DNA of 64,000 bases from Paraphoma chrysanthemicola (lineage: Eukaryota > Ascomycota > Dothideomycetes > Pleosporales > Phaeosphaeriaceae), in assembly GCA_020744225.1 (NCBI GenBank), contig JAGMWG010000016.1, positions 992,001 through 1,056,000 of the forward strand. Reading direction: 5' to 3'. Below, piece after piece: positions 1 through 11,178 of the stretch; within the stretch, counting starts at the first letter, position 1, and every line of letters begins with the position of its first letter. A program made the position numbers and the translations under genes. The notes under the pieces are model-generated. The model made no database searches, was not told the DNA's origin, and was given only the letters and a program-made list of their open reading frames with translations.

Positions 1-314
1 GATCAAAGCACTACCATGGAATGCTAGACATGGTTAGGCTTTCTGAGGTCATCCATCTTGCGGTTATATGTACTTGTGAGCAATTCACAAAGATACACGG
101 TGGCCAGCAGCAACGCAGATGAGACAAGAGATGCGAAGTCTTTCGTAAAGCTGGGCCATAGAGATAATGTGCCATCGGATATCACCCGTGAGCATTCGCA
201 GTACCAGATGGTCTTCCATCGTCGATTCCAAGCCCTCCGCTCACGAACACTACAAGTACCGCCGCGTATCTGCTTTCTGAGTTATTGCCTGTTCTGCACA
301 CTATAAGAGAGAAC
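1..314. other. no gene recognised
   Basis: The left edge of the window. A short plus-strand open frame at 58-306 begins at TTG, has no family resemblance and is not called. It may be the downstream region of the DUF6594 gene that ends at 315. Confidence 0.6.
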
Positions 315-1230
315 CTACGCAGCAGTAGCAGCAAATAGTTCCGTACGCCGTGCGTTCGTTAGGATACCAACATTTCCTGCAAATAAGGCTGTGAACAACG
401 CTATAATGCCAAGTTTGGTTTTGGGTGATTTGATGGCGTAGAGGCTAACGATTGCTCCAACAAGGAGAGCCGCTGCGTTGATGGTGCTCAAGATCGTCAC
501 AAAGCGAGCAATTCGACGATCAGAGGCATATACAATATCCCCTTGCGGCCGCCCTATCTTCAAACGATCAGTATTTTAGTACCGGTTTATATAATGACTA
601 ATCCACGTCATACCTTAAAGAATGAGGAACAATGATCCTGTATGACTGCTGTCAACCGATCACGATCCTCTCCTCGCAGTGCTACAAGATCATCTTGATC
701 CTCGAAAAGCGTTGCGCTACTACCTCCTAACGTGGGGAATGGGCTACCGCTATCTTGGTTGAAGAAATGATATCTAAACGCTTCCAGTGTTCGCTTTGTA
801 GGTGGTGGTAAGGACGCCAGCTGACTTTCGTAGATGAGCGCTTCTCCTATCAGAATCATATCAGTTTCAGGGCTTTCGAGAACGAAGATGCAATCTCACG
901 ATAATCTGCAAGGGTTCTACCAATCTCACCTAGCAGAGCCTTCTTCTGCTTCTGACGCGGAACAGTTTCGGCTACTGCGAAAAACGCTTCCCAATTCCTG
1001 GAGTATTGCTTCACCTCCAGTCCGCCATGCTCCTCTTCTCGGTCGAAATCATCTAGATCGACTTGCAATGCTGCGAGCCGACTTTGCAAATGTAGCAAGT
1101 TGCGTGCCCCAAGTCTCTTAAATCGTTTGAAAATGGCTGAAGTGTGGTCCCGGTCGGTGGCTACAAAAGCAGCGAGAGAAGGAAATCCGGAAAGATACTT
1201 TGGTGCTCCAGCGAGCTTTTCGACATCCAT
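315..1230 (-). CDS. DUF6594 domain membrane protein
   Basis: Model: complement(315..557, 614..846, 900..1230), 268 aa. Introns 847-899 and 558-613 have GTGAGA and GTATGA donors and close in phase. The start ATG at 1228-1230 is followed by the typical DUF6594 opening (GFPSLAAFVATD) and the conserved RNLLHLQSRL motif near residue 45. The first splice restores the family motif DYREAL. The C-terminus holds two to three hydrophobic segments separated by a short basic turn, as in the family. DUF6594 proteins are common, multicopy fungal membrane proteins of unknown role, often near self/non-self recognition genes; no such neighbour is visible here. Family assignment is confident; function is unknown. 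Confidence 0.85.
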
Positions 1231-1618
1231 TATAGACCTTCACAGCCATGATGGAGGCTGTAGCGGTGTTGGGAATGATGTTCACCGGTCTTCTTGGCGA
1301 CAGCTGGCTCTGCATTAGCGACCTGCAACTGCAAGCCCTGGCACAGCGTGTCCACACAAAACTCCAATGAAGAGCCATCTACAACTAGCTCTACCTGGCC
1401 ATTGGTTGTCCTTGATTAACGTGACTGATGTTCGCTGCAGGCGTATGTTAGGTGGATCATCAGGCGTTTCGCCCTTGCTCATGTTCATTGCTCAGCTCTC
1501 CCTGCCACCCAAGTTGAGCTTCTGCTACACTTAGCTTGCCAAACCCCTTTCAACCTACGCGCGACGATACTCTTCCAAAGAAATCATCCTAGGCAACGCA
1601 ATCTAGTGCAGCTTCGTC
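1231..1618. other. intergenic, divergent promoter region
   Basis: 388 bp between the divergent starts of the DUF6594 gene and the retropepsin-like gene. I see no coding frame with an ATG and no clear element; it presumably carries both promoters. Confidence 0.6.
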
Positions 1619-3088
1619 ATGTGCTTCTTCGACCAGCATCGTTTTGCCTGTGGTGACTGGAAGTGGGGCCACTTTCGCCAGGGCTGCGCGAAGGAGTATA
1701 GGAAGGATGTAACGTGTGGCATGAAGCTCGTGATGCAGACCATACCAACAGGGACCAAATGCAAGCTTTGTATCAAGATTGATACTAAAATGCGAAGACG
1801 AGCAGCTGAGGTTGATAGAATTGGTCGATGGGAACGGGAAGGCATGAAATTCCGTGCGTCTATCGACAAAACTATGGAGGTTATCAAGATACTTGACTCA
1901 GAGATCTACGACTTGAGCTGTGAGCGCCAAAGGGGATTGCAAGCCATAGCTTTCGGAACTTCCGCCAAGGCTTCAAGCGATAAGGCGAAGGCGGAAACCA
2001 AAGACGACCCACTGATCGAAGAGCATTCGAACGAGCCGCCCGTGGCAGGAGTATCGACAGTATTTGAGCTAGTCGAAAAGGTGTCTGGATCGTGTGGGCT
2101 GCCAATGACATTTGAAACGAGGAATGGCCCAACGACTGTCATGGCTGTTCCTGACAGCGGTGCGGACCTGAACGTAATGTCCTACGATTTAGCGTTACAT
2201 CTGGGGTACGAGATCCACCATGGAAGCGAGCAAGAGGCACTCTGCCTTCTTGACAAAACGTCTGTGCTCAGCGAGGGCATTATTCGGGCAGTGTGCAAAT
2301 TCAGCACGACATTTACCACCGATTTCGAGACTTATCATTGCGTTTTTCACATATTGCGAGAACTTGTCTCTCCATTGATCATGTCTTCCTCCTTCCTGCG
2401 ACAGACGGAAACCTTCACGCGATTTCGGCATCGTTTGGTCACGCTGCCATGCAACTTGTTTGGCCTTCCGCGCATCCGGGCCTTGGGTCAGACGCGTCGT
2501 CGCTTACACTGCTCAATCAACGGAAGGAATGTTGAAGCTTTGGTGGATAGCGGCTCAGACATTGACGTAGTCTCCCTTGATTACGCAGTGTTGCACGGAT
2601 GGAAGCTACAAGATCTTAGGCAGGAGGTTGTTCTCGCAGACGGTAGAAAGATGGCATCTTTCGGCACATGCGAAGCACAACTATCAGTGGGTAAAGACGC
2701 CAAGATGGTGGCTGTAGGATCCATGGAATCATCCATAGGCGTACAGCGAGCCCTGCGAGCAAGCCCGATATCACGCCCGCAAATTCAAGAGAGTTCATCC
2801 CCATCACCCGATGTATCGTCGCATCCCGTGCGGCATGTCTTACAAACGACCTTCTTTGTCCTTGATGGCATTGCTGAGGACGCACTCATTGGATCCTCTT
2901 CCATCGCATCTCTGAAAGTATTCGAGCAGCATTCAGACGCTTTCACCACCGAAGTCCGCGGCGAAGATTGGGTCCAAGCATTAAACCGCATTAGCCTCTC
3001 CAGAAAGGGCAAGGGGCGTGAAACCAAGCCTACAGGCGGACAGAGTACAGCGTATTCAGCAGCGGGTGAGTTCATTGATAGCGACTGA
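1619..3088 (+). CDS. Cys-rich protein with two retropepsin-like aspartyl protease motifs
   Basis: Single exon, 489 aa, ATG at 1619. Residues 1-55 hold six cysteines (2, 11, 23, 33, 48, 51) and aromatic/basic residues; I recall this N-terminal pattern from other Dothideomycete hypothetical proteins. Residues about 60-105 are charged and probably helical. Two aspartyl-protease-type active-site motifs follow: PDSGADLNVMS (Asp179) and VDSGSDIDVVS (Asp310), each followed by a hydrophobic stretch and a L-x-L-G or L-H-G-like turn, as in retroviral/gag-type proteases (retropepsin superfamily). Two such half-sites in one chain could form an intramolecular pseudodimer, but this is inferred. There are no reverse transcriptase, integrase or terminal repeats nearby, so it is not an intact retroelement; domestication is possible. 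The C-terminus is Ser/Lys-rich. Substrate and location are unknown. Confidence 0.75.
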   Translation: MCFFDQHRFACGDWKWGHFRQGCAKEYRKDVTCGMKLVMQTIPTGTKCKLCIKIDTKMRRRAAEVDRIGRWEREGMKFRASIDKTMEVIKILDSEIYDLSCERQRGLQAIAFGTSAKASSDKAKAETKDDPLIEEHSNEPPVAGVSTVFELVEKVSGSCGLPMTFETRNGPTTVMAVPDSGADLNVMSYDLALHLGYEIHHGSEQEALCLLDKTSVLSEGIIRAVCKFSTTFTTDFETYHCVFHILRELVSPLIMSSSFLRQTETFTRFRHRLVTLPCNLFGLPRIRALGQTRRRLHCSINGRNVEALVDSGSDIDVVSLDYAVLHGWKLQDLRQEVVLADGRKMASFGTCEAQLSVGKDAKMVAVGSMESSIGVQRALRASPISRPQIQESSSPSPDVSSHPVRHVLQTTFFVLDGIAEDALIGSSSIASLKVFEQHSDAFTTEVRGEDWVQALNRISLSRKGKGRETKPTGGQSTAYSAAGEFIDSD

Positions 3089-4077
3089 TCGATGAATATG
3101 CTGACGCGGTTTGACGAAAGAACGCGATCGGAATTTGCATCAACAGCTGAACGCCGCTGACCAACACGAAAACGCACGACGCGAAAGGGCGGACGGAATA
3201 ATGCGAACCATGAGTGATAGCGCAAGGGCAATATTCGAGAATGAGGAAAGTGAACGACGAAGGGGTTACGATGAATAAAGAGCTCAATTGCTGCGCGCCC
3301 TATCGTCTTTCAGTTGACGCGTTCCAACGCGTTCGGGTGGGGAAGCAGACGCGAAAACAAAGTTGCGTCGGGATGGAATGCGAGTGCACATGTTGCTGCA
3401 AGATACATTTGGAATGGGGGCGAAGCACGCTGGAGGCTGTCATTCTTATCAAGATTCGGTGCAAGTAGAAGAGGGTGCGAGGGTTGTAACGGCGGAAAGG
3501 AGAGGCCGGGACCGCCGGCATGTGCCAGATCAAGCTAGATTACGTCACACATCTGTCCAACCACTGTACGACACGCACGAGCATGAAACTCCTCCGATTG
3601 CTCTTGGGCTTTGTAATATCATGATATAAAACCGCGTCTAGGTAGATTTGGATAGTTTTCAAGACAATAGATGTATCAGTGCCTCGACTGGCTTAAGCAT
3701 AGTCTCCTCGGATCGTCTACTATATGAAGGTTTCACTACGCGTTGCTAGGTACGAGATCATCATGTGTAGAACCAATTTAAAGTGATCAGTGGGTTCTCA
3801 TCACTGGTCCTGAGTTGGAGAAGGATTGAGGAAGACCATTGAGCTGGTTGATCGAGCATGATCAACCATCAAGCATCGATCTGGTGAGACTATCTTAATG
3901 CCCAGTTGAGACCCCTTTGCCGAGTACCTCTGTACCCAGCGTACATGACCATGGTGGGGCAAACTATTCTCAAGCATGCAAGACCTCCTGTGAAGCTGTT
4001 ATCTCATCTCGCGCTGCGCCTCAAGTCGCTAGATTCGCCCTGCTTTGCTTCCTTCAGTCTCACTTGTGGCAACTCAT
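3089..4077. other. intergenic, no gene recognised
   Basis: About 1 kb between the convergent ends of the retropepsin-like and C2H2 genes. Several overlapping short open frames at 3214-3629 have no shared composition with proteins I know. It probably holds two 3' UTRs. Confidence 0.55.
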
Positions 4078-5659
4078 CTAAGCCGTGCCACTGTCCCTCC
4101 TCAAGCACGTCTGCTTGGCCTCCTTCTCTAGTCCCGGCATGTTCAGACGCGCAACGTCCCAGCTGCACGCCTGACTCTCGCAGTGAAGCACGAGTGAGCT
4201 GAACAGACCGAAGGTCTTCCCGCAGCCCTCGGCACGGCACAGAAAAGGATGTACTGATCCCTCACTCATCCATGCTAGTAGCTCCTGAGGGTTTGTGCGA
4301 CCGGTGCGGAGATGCGCGTGGAGATCCAGGTCCATATAGAGTGGTGAGTACCACCACTTGCCCAGGCAGAGGACTAGGCGGGAAGGGTCGTGTAGTTTCG
4401 AGCAACTTCCAGATTCGAGATGGTGAATGAGCTGGGAGTACCTGCGCACGGCTGTGTTACACGCCCAGCAAGATATCATGGAAGTATGCTTGGTCATGTG
4501 CTATTTCAGTGTCAGCCACGACGACTGTTCTCTGCGCATGGTGTTCAAACGGCACAGAGACCGCAAGAAAGATTGACTTACCGAGTGATATTCGCCCTCA
4601 TGTTGCGTCATGAATCCACACTCCTCGCAACAGTAGCAATTTCCTCGATGGAGCGCGAGCTGTGCTTGCCCAGCGCACAGCTTCTTGCACTGAGGGCAGG
4701 AAACGGCAGAGGTACAGGCCTCAGAATGTTGATTGAGCTTGGTCTGGCTCTGGAAGATGCGCTTGCAGCCTATGCATTGGAAGTGATCTCGCTCAAGGTG
4801 GGCCTCCAGCTCGACCTGGCTGGGCGCATCGAAGTCGCAGCCTGGCTGCAGGCAGTGCCTGTGCTCTGTTATGGTCAGCCCGTGCTCCTGTAGTCTTCTA
4901 TTTCACACACGATGCAGATTGAACAAGTTCATAAATCTTCTCTTAGTACTTACTTGCAGTGTTTTGCCAGTGCGCATCGCGCTCATCCTGTGTGCGGAAG
5001 CGGCGCTGGCATGATTGACACCACGTATGCTTTGGGGCAGTCTGTAGATGGCGATCGAGCTCAGTCTGTGATCGAAAGCCGAGTAGACAAGTGAGACAAC
5101 TGTGCTCGTGACCTGCGCTCGCGTTGTTTTCGAAGTGGTTCTTCAGGCCCCACTCGTTATTGAAGGCGCTTAAGCAAAGATTACAGAATACACCGTGACC
5201 CCAGGAGTTGTCGACGTGGTTTTTGAGGCCATTTCGATCTTTGAACACGCGCTTGCATAGGTTGCAGTAGTTCTTGTGGTCCGGCGTCTGCTTGATGTGG
5301 CTCAAGAGTGCGGCTTTGCTGGGGAACTTGTGAGAGCAAACACCGCACCAGTTCTCGTGCGGATCATACGGCTTGTCGCTGGCCTCCGCAGTGGATGCTG
5401 AAAGCTGTCGCGGTCGCGCCTGAGAGTTGATGATGGCTTTGTTTAGCTCCCTGGTGCCCAGCACTTTGCTTGTAGGTCCTGGCGGAGGCAGTACTGCAGG
5501 CGCTCCGCGCTTCTTGACCTGCTGCCACGGAATTGAGTCATCTGCGACTTGGTTGAGAAAAGGGTTCTTGGACGGGTCTACGGCAGGGCTCTTCATCGGT
5601 GTAGCATTCTCGTCTCCCTCTTCGAAGAGAGCATATCGGTTGGTGCCGTCGCCTGCCAT
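4078..5659 (-). CDS. multi-C2H2 zinc-finger protein
   Basis: Model: complement(4078..4500, 4582..4865, 4954..5659), 470 aa. Introns 4866-4953 (GTAAGT...ACAG) and 4501-4581 (GTAAGT...ATAG) close in phase. Residues 1-100 are low complexity, followed by consecutive CxxC...H...H fingers from about residue 105 to 330 (for example WCGVCSHKF, YCNLCKRVF, FCNLCLSAF, CLTCLLGF, WCQSCQRRF, FQCIGCKRIF). The first splice supplies the last His of the finger that the unspliced frame would break, which supports the model. The third exon adds a further C-x4-C type finger (CRAEGCGKTF). Such arrays in fungi are found in nucleic-acid-binding nuclear proteins. I cannot assign a target or orthologue. The ATG at 5659 gives an acidic N-terminus. 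Confidence 0.82.
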
Positions 5660-6432
5660 GTTGCAGCCGAGAGGTCGTAAATCCAGCGAGTTGATAGCGG
5701 GAACGAGGAATTTGTATTGCGTAGGTCACTGAGGATGGGAGTGAGAGGTCATGTGTCTTGCGCTAGTGTGGGAGCCAATGGCAAGTGCCCAGGCAACAAG
5801 CATGGCGTGAGTGTCACAAAACGGGAAAGCACAGTAAGTCATAAACACCCATAACGTTGGCACTGCAAGAGGCAAACTCTATCCTGTGGGAATAACTGGA
5901 CACACACGGGAAAGCCGCAAGCGTGGAGTGGGCGGTAGAGATGAAGAATGATAAAAGGAAATAAAATGACATCTTTGAACAGCAATTAAGGGTAGGGTGA
6001 ATGGGGGTCACGGAAGAACAACACTGAACATAGTTGGGATTTTGGAAGGAAGGACGATGTCTACGACCTCTTGCATGTGCACAGAGTTGCAACATCTACT
6101 ACATTTGTGGTCCCAGTTGGACGCATTTATTACACGTCGTGTCGGAGGTAGGTCGCTGACGGCCTCCATCTCGGCAGGTGACAATGAACTTCTTGAACCC
6201 ATTTGCGCGTGCGATATCAGTTCATTGAGCAGTTGAAGAGGACTTTTGGCTTGAGAAGGTCGGCACTCTGCTATTGTAAGTTTGATGTAGGTCTGCAACT
6301 TTGAGAATCCACGATGTCGCGTCGCGTCTCTCCCACGCGTATCGGCCCGATACATTGGGGCTTTGGCGCGTCAAAGTCGTGGCGTGAACTTGCTCGCTCT
6401 TCCCAATTACTTCATCTGGGCACCTACTAGAT
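5660..6432. other. intergenic, no gene recognised
   Basis: 773 bp between the start of the C2H2 gene and the 3' end of the permease gene. Short open frames (for example on the minus strand at 5814-6095 and 6008-6355) lack domain features. It likely contains the C2H2 gene promoter. Confidence 0.55.
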
Positions 6433-8347
6433 CTAGATGCGCACTTCAACGATCGGCCCAGCATACGTCTTCCTTCCGCGTACGAAATACCAGACGACAG
6501 CTAGAATTACCGTACCACCAAACGTGACCGAGCTGAAGTTCATCGATTGTGCGTTTACCTCAACCGAACCTGGCCAGAATGAGAAGAACCACAGCACCAG
6601 GAGGTAGGCGCAGGCAAAGAGATTGTTCAGGATGCCAAGTGCGCCAGGAACCTTCCACGGACCCCACTGCAATGTCTCCGGACCTACCATTGCTGCGCGC
6701 GCATTGTATGGGCTGATCCCTTGGAACCGCCGCCAAAGCAGCAAAGAACATACGATGAAGTATGAAGCATACAAGCCGCCAATACTAAGATTGACGACAT
6801 TGCTAAAAGCAACAACCGAACCCAGCGCGATGAAAGACAAAAGGACGGAGATAAATGTCGTGATTGCGATCGTGTTGACCGGAATCAGTGTCTGCGGATG
6901 GAGCTTTCGTTGATGTCAGCTCTTGCAGCCTTGGATCTCATATACACCACGTACCTTGGTAACTTGAGCTGAGAATGGCACCGCGTGGTCTCTAGCAAAA
7001 GACCACAATTGACGAGACGACGCAGCCATTAGACCAACCAGGCAGCAAACGCCAAGGATCCACATGATCATGGCCATAGTAGCCGCGCCGCCCGGTGACC
7101 CTGTCCCCTTCAAAAACACGTAGAGATAAGCATACCCGAGTGTTGCTGATTCTTCAACCACTTCGTCCACGCTGCCGAGGCAGAAGAGATATGCGACCAG
7201 CATGGCAAGCCCAAGAGTTCCATTTAGCAATACGCTGATCTGAATTGCTCTTGGGACGACCTTGGACGCGTTTTTGACCTCTTCGGCCATCTTCAACCTG
7301 CTTAGCGGAGCAATCGCAGAGGAAATACATCATGACTTACATGGACGCATGAATCAACGCCTGGAATGGTCAGCAACAGCTAATATCTCGCGTGGGCGCA
7401 CATGTTCATTACTTACCAACAAGAGCGAACACCGAGGATGGCAGCCCGACCATGAAAGAGAGCCCTTGGGTCGACCTACGTATGGCAGCACACGGTTTCA
7501 GCGCATGCTTCGGAGTCTATAATGATGCGAGGTACTCACCAGCCTCCAGAGTTCACAAACGTGGTGAAAATTGACGCATCATTATGTTGCGACAAATATA
7601 CTAAAGGAATCAGAATCGCGAAGAATCCCAGTATATGCAGGATCAAGATCAATCCTTCGAAGTGGGCCAGCGTTTTGCTTCCGACGGTATTGATCAAAAC
7701 AGCAAAGGCCAGCACCGCCCAGCCGAGCAACATCGCTTGGTACGGTTTGGGGGCGTAATTAGGTTGTAACATCAAGATGGTGCTTTGCAGAACCGTCCCC
7801 GCCAGGTAAGCAGAGGAGGCAGTAGTCGCTTGCCAGCCGATCAAGGTCACCCATCCTGTGATGAAGCTTAGGAATTTCCGGGACGATTTTGGGGCCAACA
7901 TGGCGACCCAACTGCATTCGTCTCAGTACACAATGGTCCCTGAAGATTGATTAGATCACATACTGATACTGTCCACCTGCAGTAGGCGCCATTGAGGACA
8001 ATTCCGACAACACTGTGTAAACAGAGATCGATCCGATCCAGATCAAAAGATAACCCCAGAAGACACCTGCCGGTCCTCCATTCAACAGACTGGGAGTCGA
8101 AACTCTGGGAGCTGGTGAGTGAGTCGTTTCGAGCCCGTCTGCATCACGCTTACTGAAGAATGCCCTCCCAGGTTACTAGTACCGTGCAAGAGAATCCCAG
8201 AATCTGCATGAATCCAAAGTTACGCTTGAGTACCGGTTTCTTGCCCAAGCGCATCAAGTCCTGCTCATCTCTTGTGTACACATCACGATCGCCGTCCTCG
8301 ACAGTTGAATTGACAGTCCCAGCCTTCGTTCGATCGTTGAGCTCCAT
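6433..8347 (-). CDS. amino-acid/GABA-type permease (APC superfamily)
   Basis: Model: complement(6433..6891, 6955..7290, 7341..7360, 7417..7475, 7540..7911, 7964..8104, 8154..8347), 526 aa, all phases closing. The protein has about 12 hydrophobic segments and the fungal GABA/choline-permease hallmarks: an N-terminal LKRNFGFMQILGFS, then NGGPAGVFWGY in TM2, ELSSMAPTAGGQYHW, and GVDSCVHMAEEVKNA before TM7. These place it in the APC superfamily of plasma-membrane importers; substrate (GABA, choline, polyamine or another amino compound) cannot be told. The open frame runs upstream to 8413 but only with TTG and directly after an in-frame stop, so ATG 8347 is chosen; an upstream coding exon is not excluded. 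One exon is only 20 bp (7341-7360). Confidence 0.9.
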
Positions 8348-9482
8348 CCTGGTAGCGCGACTGTGGGTTGAAAAATCGTGGCGTTCGGCATGCTCTGAAA
8401 CTTCTCGAGACAAATGAACCTCTTAAATGACCTGGATCATGTCGCACAACAACCCGGCTGCCTGATCGAGACAAACTAGCGAGCATTGGCCTAAATGGAC
8501 AAGGTATTGACTAGACGCAACAAGCATAGTGGGTCTTGACTCTTGTCCAGCGGGATGCGCTTCCGCTGCGGGATCTCCACTGTGGAACGAGCGACCCAGT
8601 GAACGACTTTCGTTCCCCACAATACTGCATTTCCATTAGACCTTGCGTTGCGCAATCAACATTAGTACGAGATATATCTGCACACATCAAGGGAAAGTCG
8701 CTGCTCTTCGTGTTCGCCCCGTCCGTCGGCGATCTGACTACGCCGCACGACGCGGCTCGACCAGCTCCTCGGGAAGACGATTCTTACTCAATTGGTGTCT
8801 TGCAGGACTCGAAATCTCTCGGCTCAACTCAACCACGTCAACGTACCGTCCCGAGTTAGCGTCGATGGTTTCGAGAAGGTTAAATTAAGTGCCGATGATG
8901 TCCATAAAGTGTTTGCCTGGGGTGTTCCAACAACGCTAGATCCTTCGCTTCTTCTTTGATTCTGCGCCTTTGCGGCGCAGATGCTGGCACTTCTGACTTC
9001 TCACTGGTGATCGGGATGCAAGCGAAGATTAGTCTTGCACGTATGGGCCTGTTGCTGGTTTAAGCGTTATGCCGCTTTGCGTTGCTGCAGAGATTCTCCG
9101 TTAGATTGCGGCGTGGAGGCGGTTCCGAGCGAATCCGCGCGAGCATCACTACTATAACAGGTAGCGTCCATGAACACACGGCTGAACGCCTGCTACTCTT
9201 CCGCGCTGGAAGCCTGACGCAGCGCCATGCATCCGCGCAGCGTGACAGTTCTGCGAATCGTGATAAGGTACTTGGCCGCATGAAGTATCCAATCAGGTGC
9301 TGGTGCAATCATGCTAGGACGACCATCCAACTCGAGACGGTCCGATTATACACTGGCAACATGTCCCTATCATGTCAACACATACCTATATGGCGGTATA
9401 ACGTTCCAAGGCTCCACTCCTAGATGCTACGCGCTGGTCCACACATAGACGTATTCCACTTTGTTCTTCAAGCGCTAACCAC
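8348..9482. other. intergenic between divergent genes
   Basis: 1.1 kb between the divergent permease and seven-TM genes. Open frames at 8536-8859 and 9082-9423 are present but show no conserved motif and no good start context, so I treat the stretch as regulatory or non-coding. Confidence 0.55.
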
Positions 9483-10777
9483 ATGGACGCTGGAAAGCGT
9501 CCAGCATTCCAGGACGACCATGCAGCACCGCTTATTCAAATACTGACATGGCTTTTCCTCGCCTTCTCGACTTTGTCCATCGTCGCACACTTCGCAACGA
9601 AGAAAGCCATGTCTAGACCCCTAGCAAGAGGCGACTTCATCCTCTTGGCAGCTCTGGTAGGTGACCGACTAAGTAAGGCTTGCACGCACACTTCTGCCTT
9701 ACACCTTGTAGATTCTAGCTGTAGGCCAAGCAGCAACATTTCTCTGTCCTGCTGGCCAAGCTATTGGGAACTCGGAAACGGATTTGGAGGAGGAGACAAT
9801 CATGCGGGCATGGAAGGTAGTAGCAAGCAAAAGCATGGAGGTGATACGACACTAAGATTCACAGGCGATGTATAGTGGCGACATACTTTCCATACTTGCA
9901 ATCATTGCCGCAAAGAGCTCATTGCTCATTCCGTTCCTGTCAGTAACGCCGGATCTACTACATCAAAGAATGATGTACACTACGTGCGCTGTAACTATGC
10001 TATGGGGGTTCAGCGCGGTGCTGCTTATCGCATTCCAATGCCCAGCGCCTCAGCGATGGGAGATCACGAACCCGAGGTGTATGGATATTGTAAGACCCCA
10101 AACTACCGTCTTATTCCCACTAAATACTTACCAAAATAAAGCGCGCTGTGCGAACATACAATGCCATCATGAACATCATTACCGACCTCGCTCTCGCCAT
10201 CGTACCAACTCTGATGGTCATGCCCCTCCAGCTGGAATCGGACCGCCGCCTCACCCTCCTCGTAGGCTTCTGGTGCCGCATATCGTACGTCCAGCCCGCC
10301 TTCACTACCTCCCGACCCGATAAGTTGACACTTCACAGCGTCGTGATTGCCTCCGCTGTCCAAATCGGCTTCATCCGCACCCTCCCCTTCACCAGCACCA
10401 ATCTCCTCAACTGTATATGGCGCGTCGTCGTGTGCGGTCAAGTCGTGCAAGTCACAAGCATAATGTCGTCCACGATCCCATTCCTGAAGCCGTTCCTGCT
10501 TAGTCTCGAGTCTGGGTTTCTCAGCGCGGGGAATGTGGCGAGAACGATTGGTTCGGCGTACGAGTCGGCGGGGAAGTCGGGGAGGTTGTCCAGTTATATC
10601 AAAATTGGGAGCGGGTTGAGTAAGAGGATGGAAAGGAGGGAGGATGGGAGCGGGATTGGAGATGGGAGTGGAGTTGGGGGTGGGGATGGGAGTATCTGGG
10701 TTCGGAAGGATGTTGTTGTGAGGAGGGAAAGGGAGGGGAGTTTGGAGTTGTTTGAGATACCAAGAAAGATGAGTTGA
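9483..10777 (+). CDS. seven-TM fungal rhodopsin-fold (PTH11-type) protein
   Basis: Model: join(9483..9656, 9712..9816, 9865..10089, 10142..10284, 10339..10777), 361 aa; all introns are GT/AG and phase-consistent. Hydrophobic segments alternate as in the fungal rhodopsin domain (Pfam Fung_rhodopsin) of PTH11-like integral membrane proteins: an N-terminal TM, ILAVGQAATFLCPAG, the SSLLIPFLSV segment, a W-x-C-containing loop, AIMNIITDLALAIVPTLMV in the fifth or sixth helix and SVVIASAVQIGFIRT. The cytosolic tail is Gly/Ser-rich (SGIGDGSGVGGGDG) and then basic. Despite the family name, these are not retinal opsins and no retinal-binding Lys is claimed. Family members are candidate surface receptors; the ligand is unknown. 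A second member lies at 18042-19289. Confidence 0.82.
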
Positions 10778-11178
10778 GTGACTAGGTACCATGGAATGCA
10801 TATTTATGACGATGAGTTTATTATCCTCAACATTGATGTGCTGTCCCGCTGCGTTACGTTAGCCTATTGCTACACTAGCCTCCATTATGTGGGGACACTC
10901 TCCAGTCTACCTAGTACGGCGACGGTGGGTTGATCTTGTTAATAGCATTGAGAATCGGACTCACGCTCTCGTGTAGCAGTCAAGATCGTAGATAATATTG
11001 TCATGTCTGTGTAAGTTTAGCGCAGTTCGGTATGAGATCGCGTGCGTTGGGAAAGGTGGACAGAACGTTTGAGTATAACAGGCAGCATTGAAAGCTTCTT
11101 GAAGTTCGTTGAAATGGAACCCCGGCGCTGTTGAATTATAGCTTAGATATGTTGCAGAGATATAGAGTCTTGTGAACG
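10778..11178. other. intergenic, convergent 3' ends
   Basis: 401 bp between convergent genes. I see nothing coding here; it is probably overlapping terminator/3' UTR sequence. Confidence 0.6.

Noticed and set aside
1619..3088. Intact LTR retrotransposon
   Set aside because: No reverse transcriptase, RNase H, integrase or terminal repeats nearby; only the protease-like motifs are present.
10103..10801. 232-codon minus-strand open frame
   Set aside because: Antisense to the seven-TM gene and Pro/His-rich only because the sense strand is Gly-rich.
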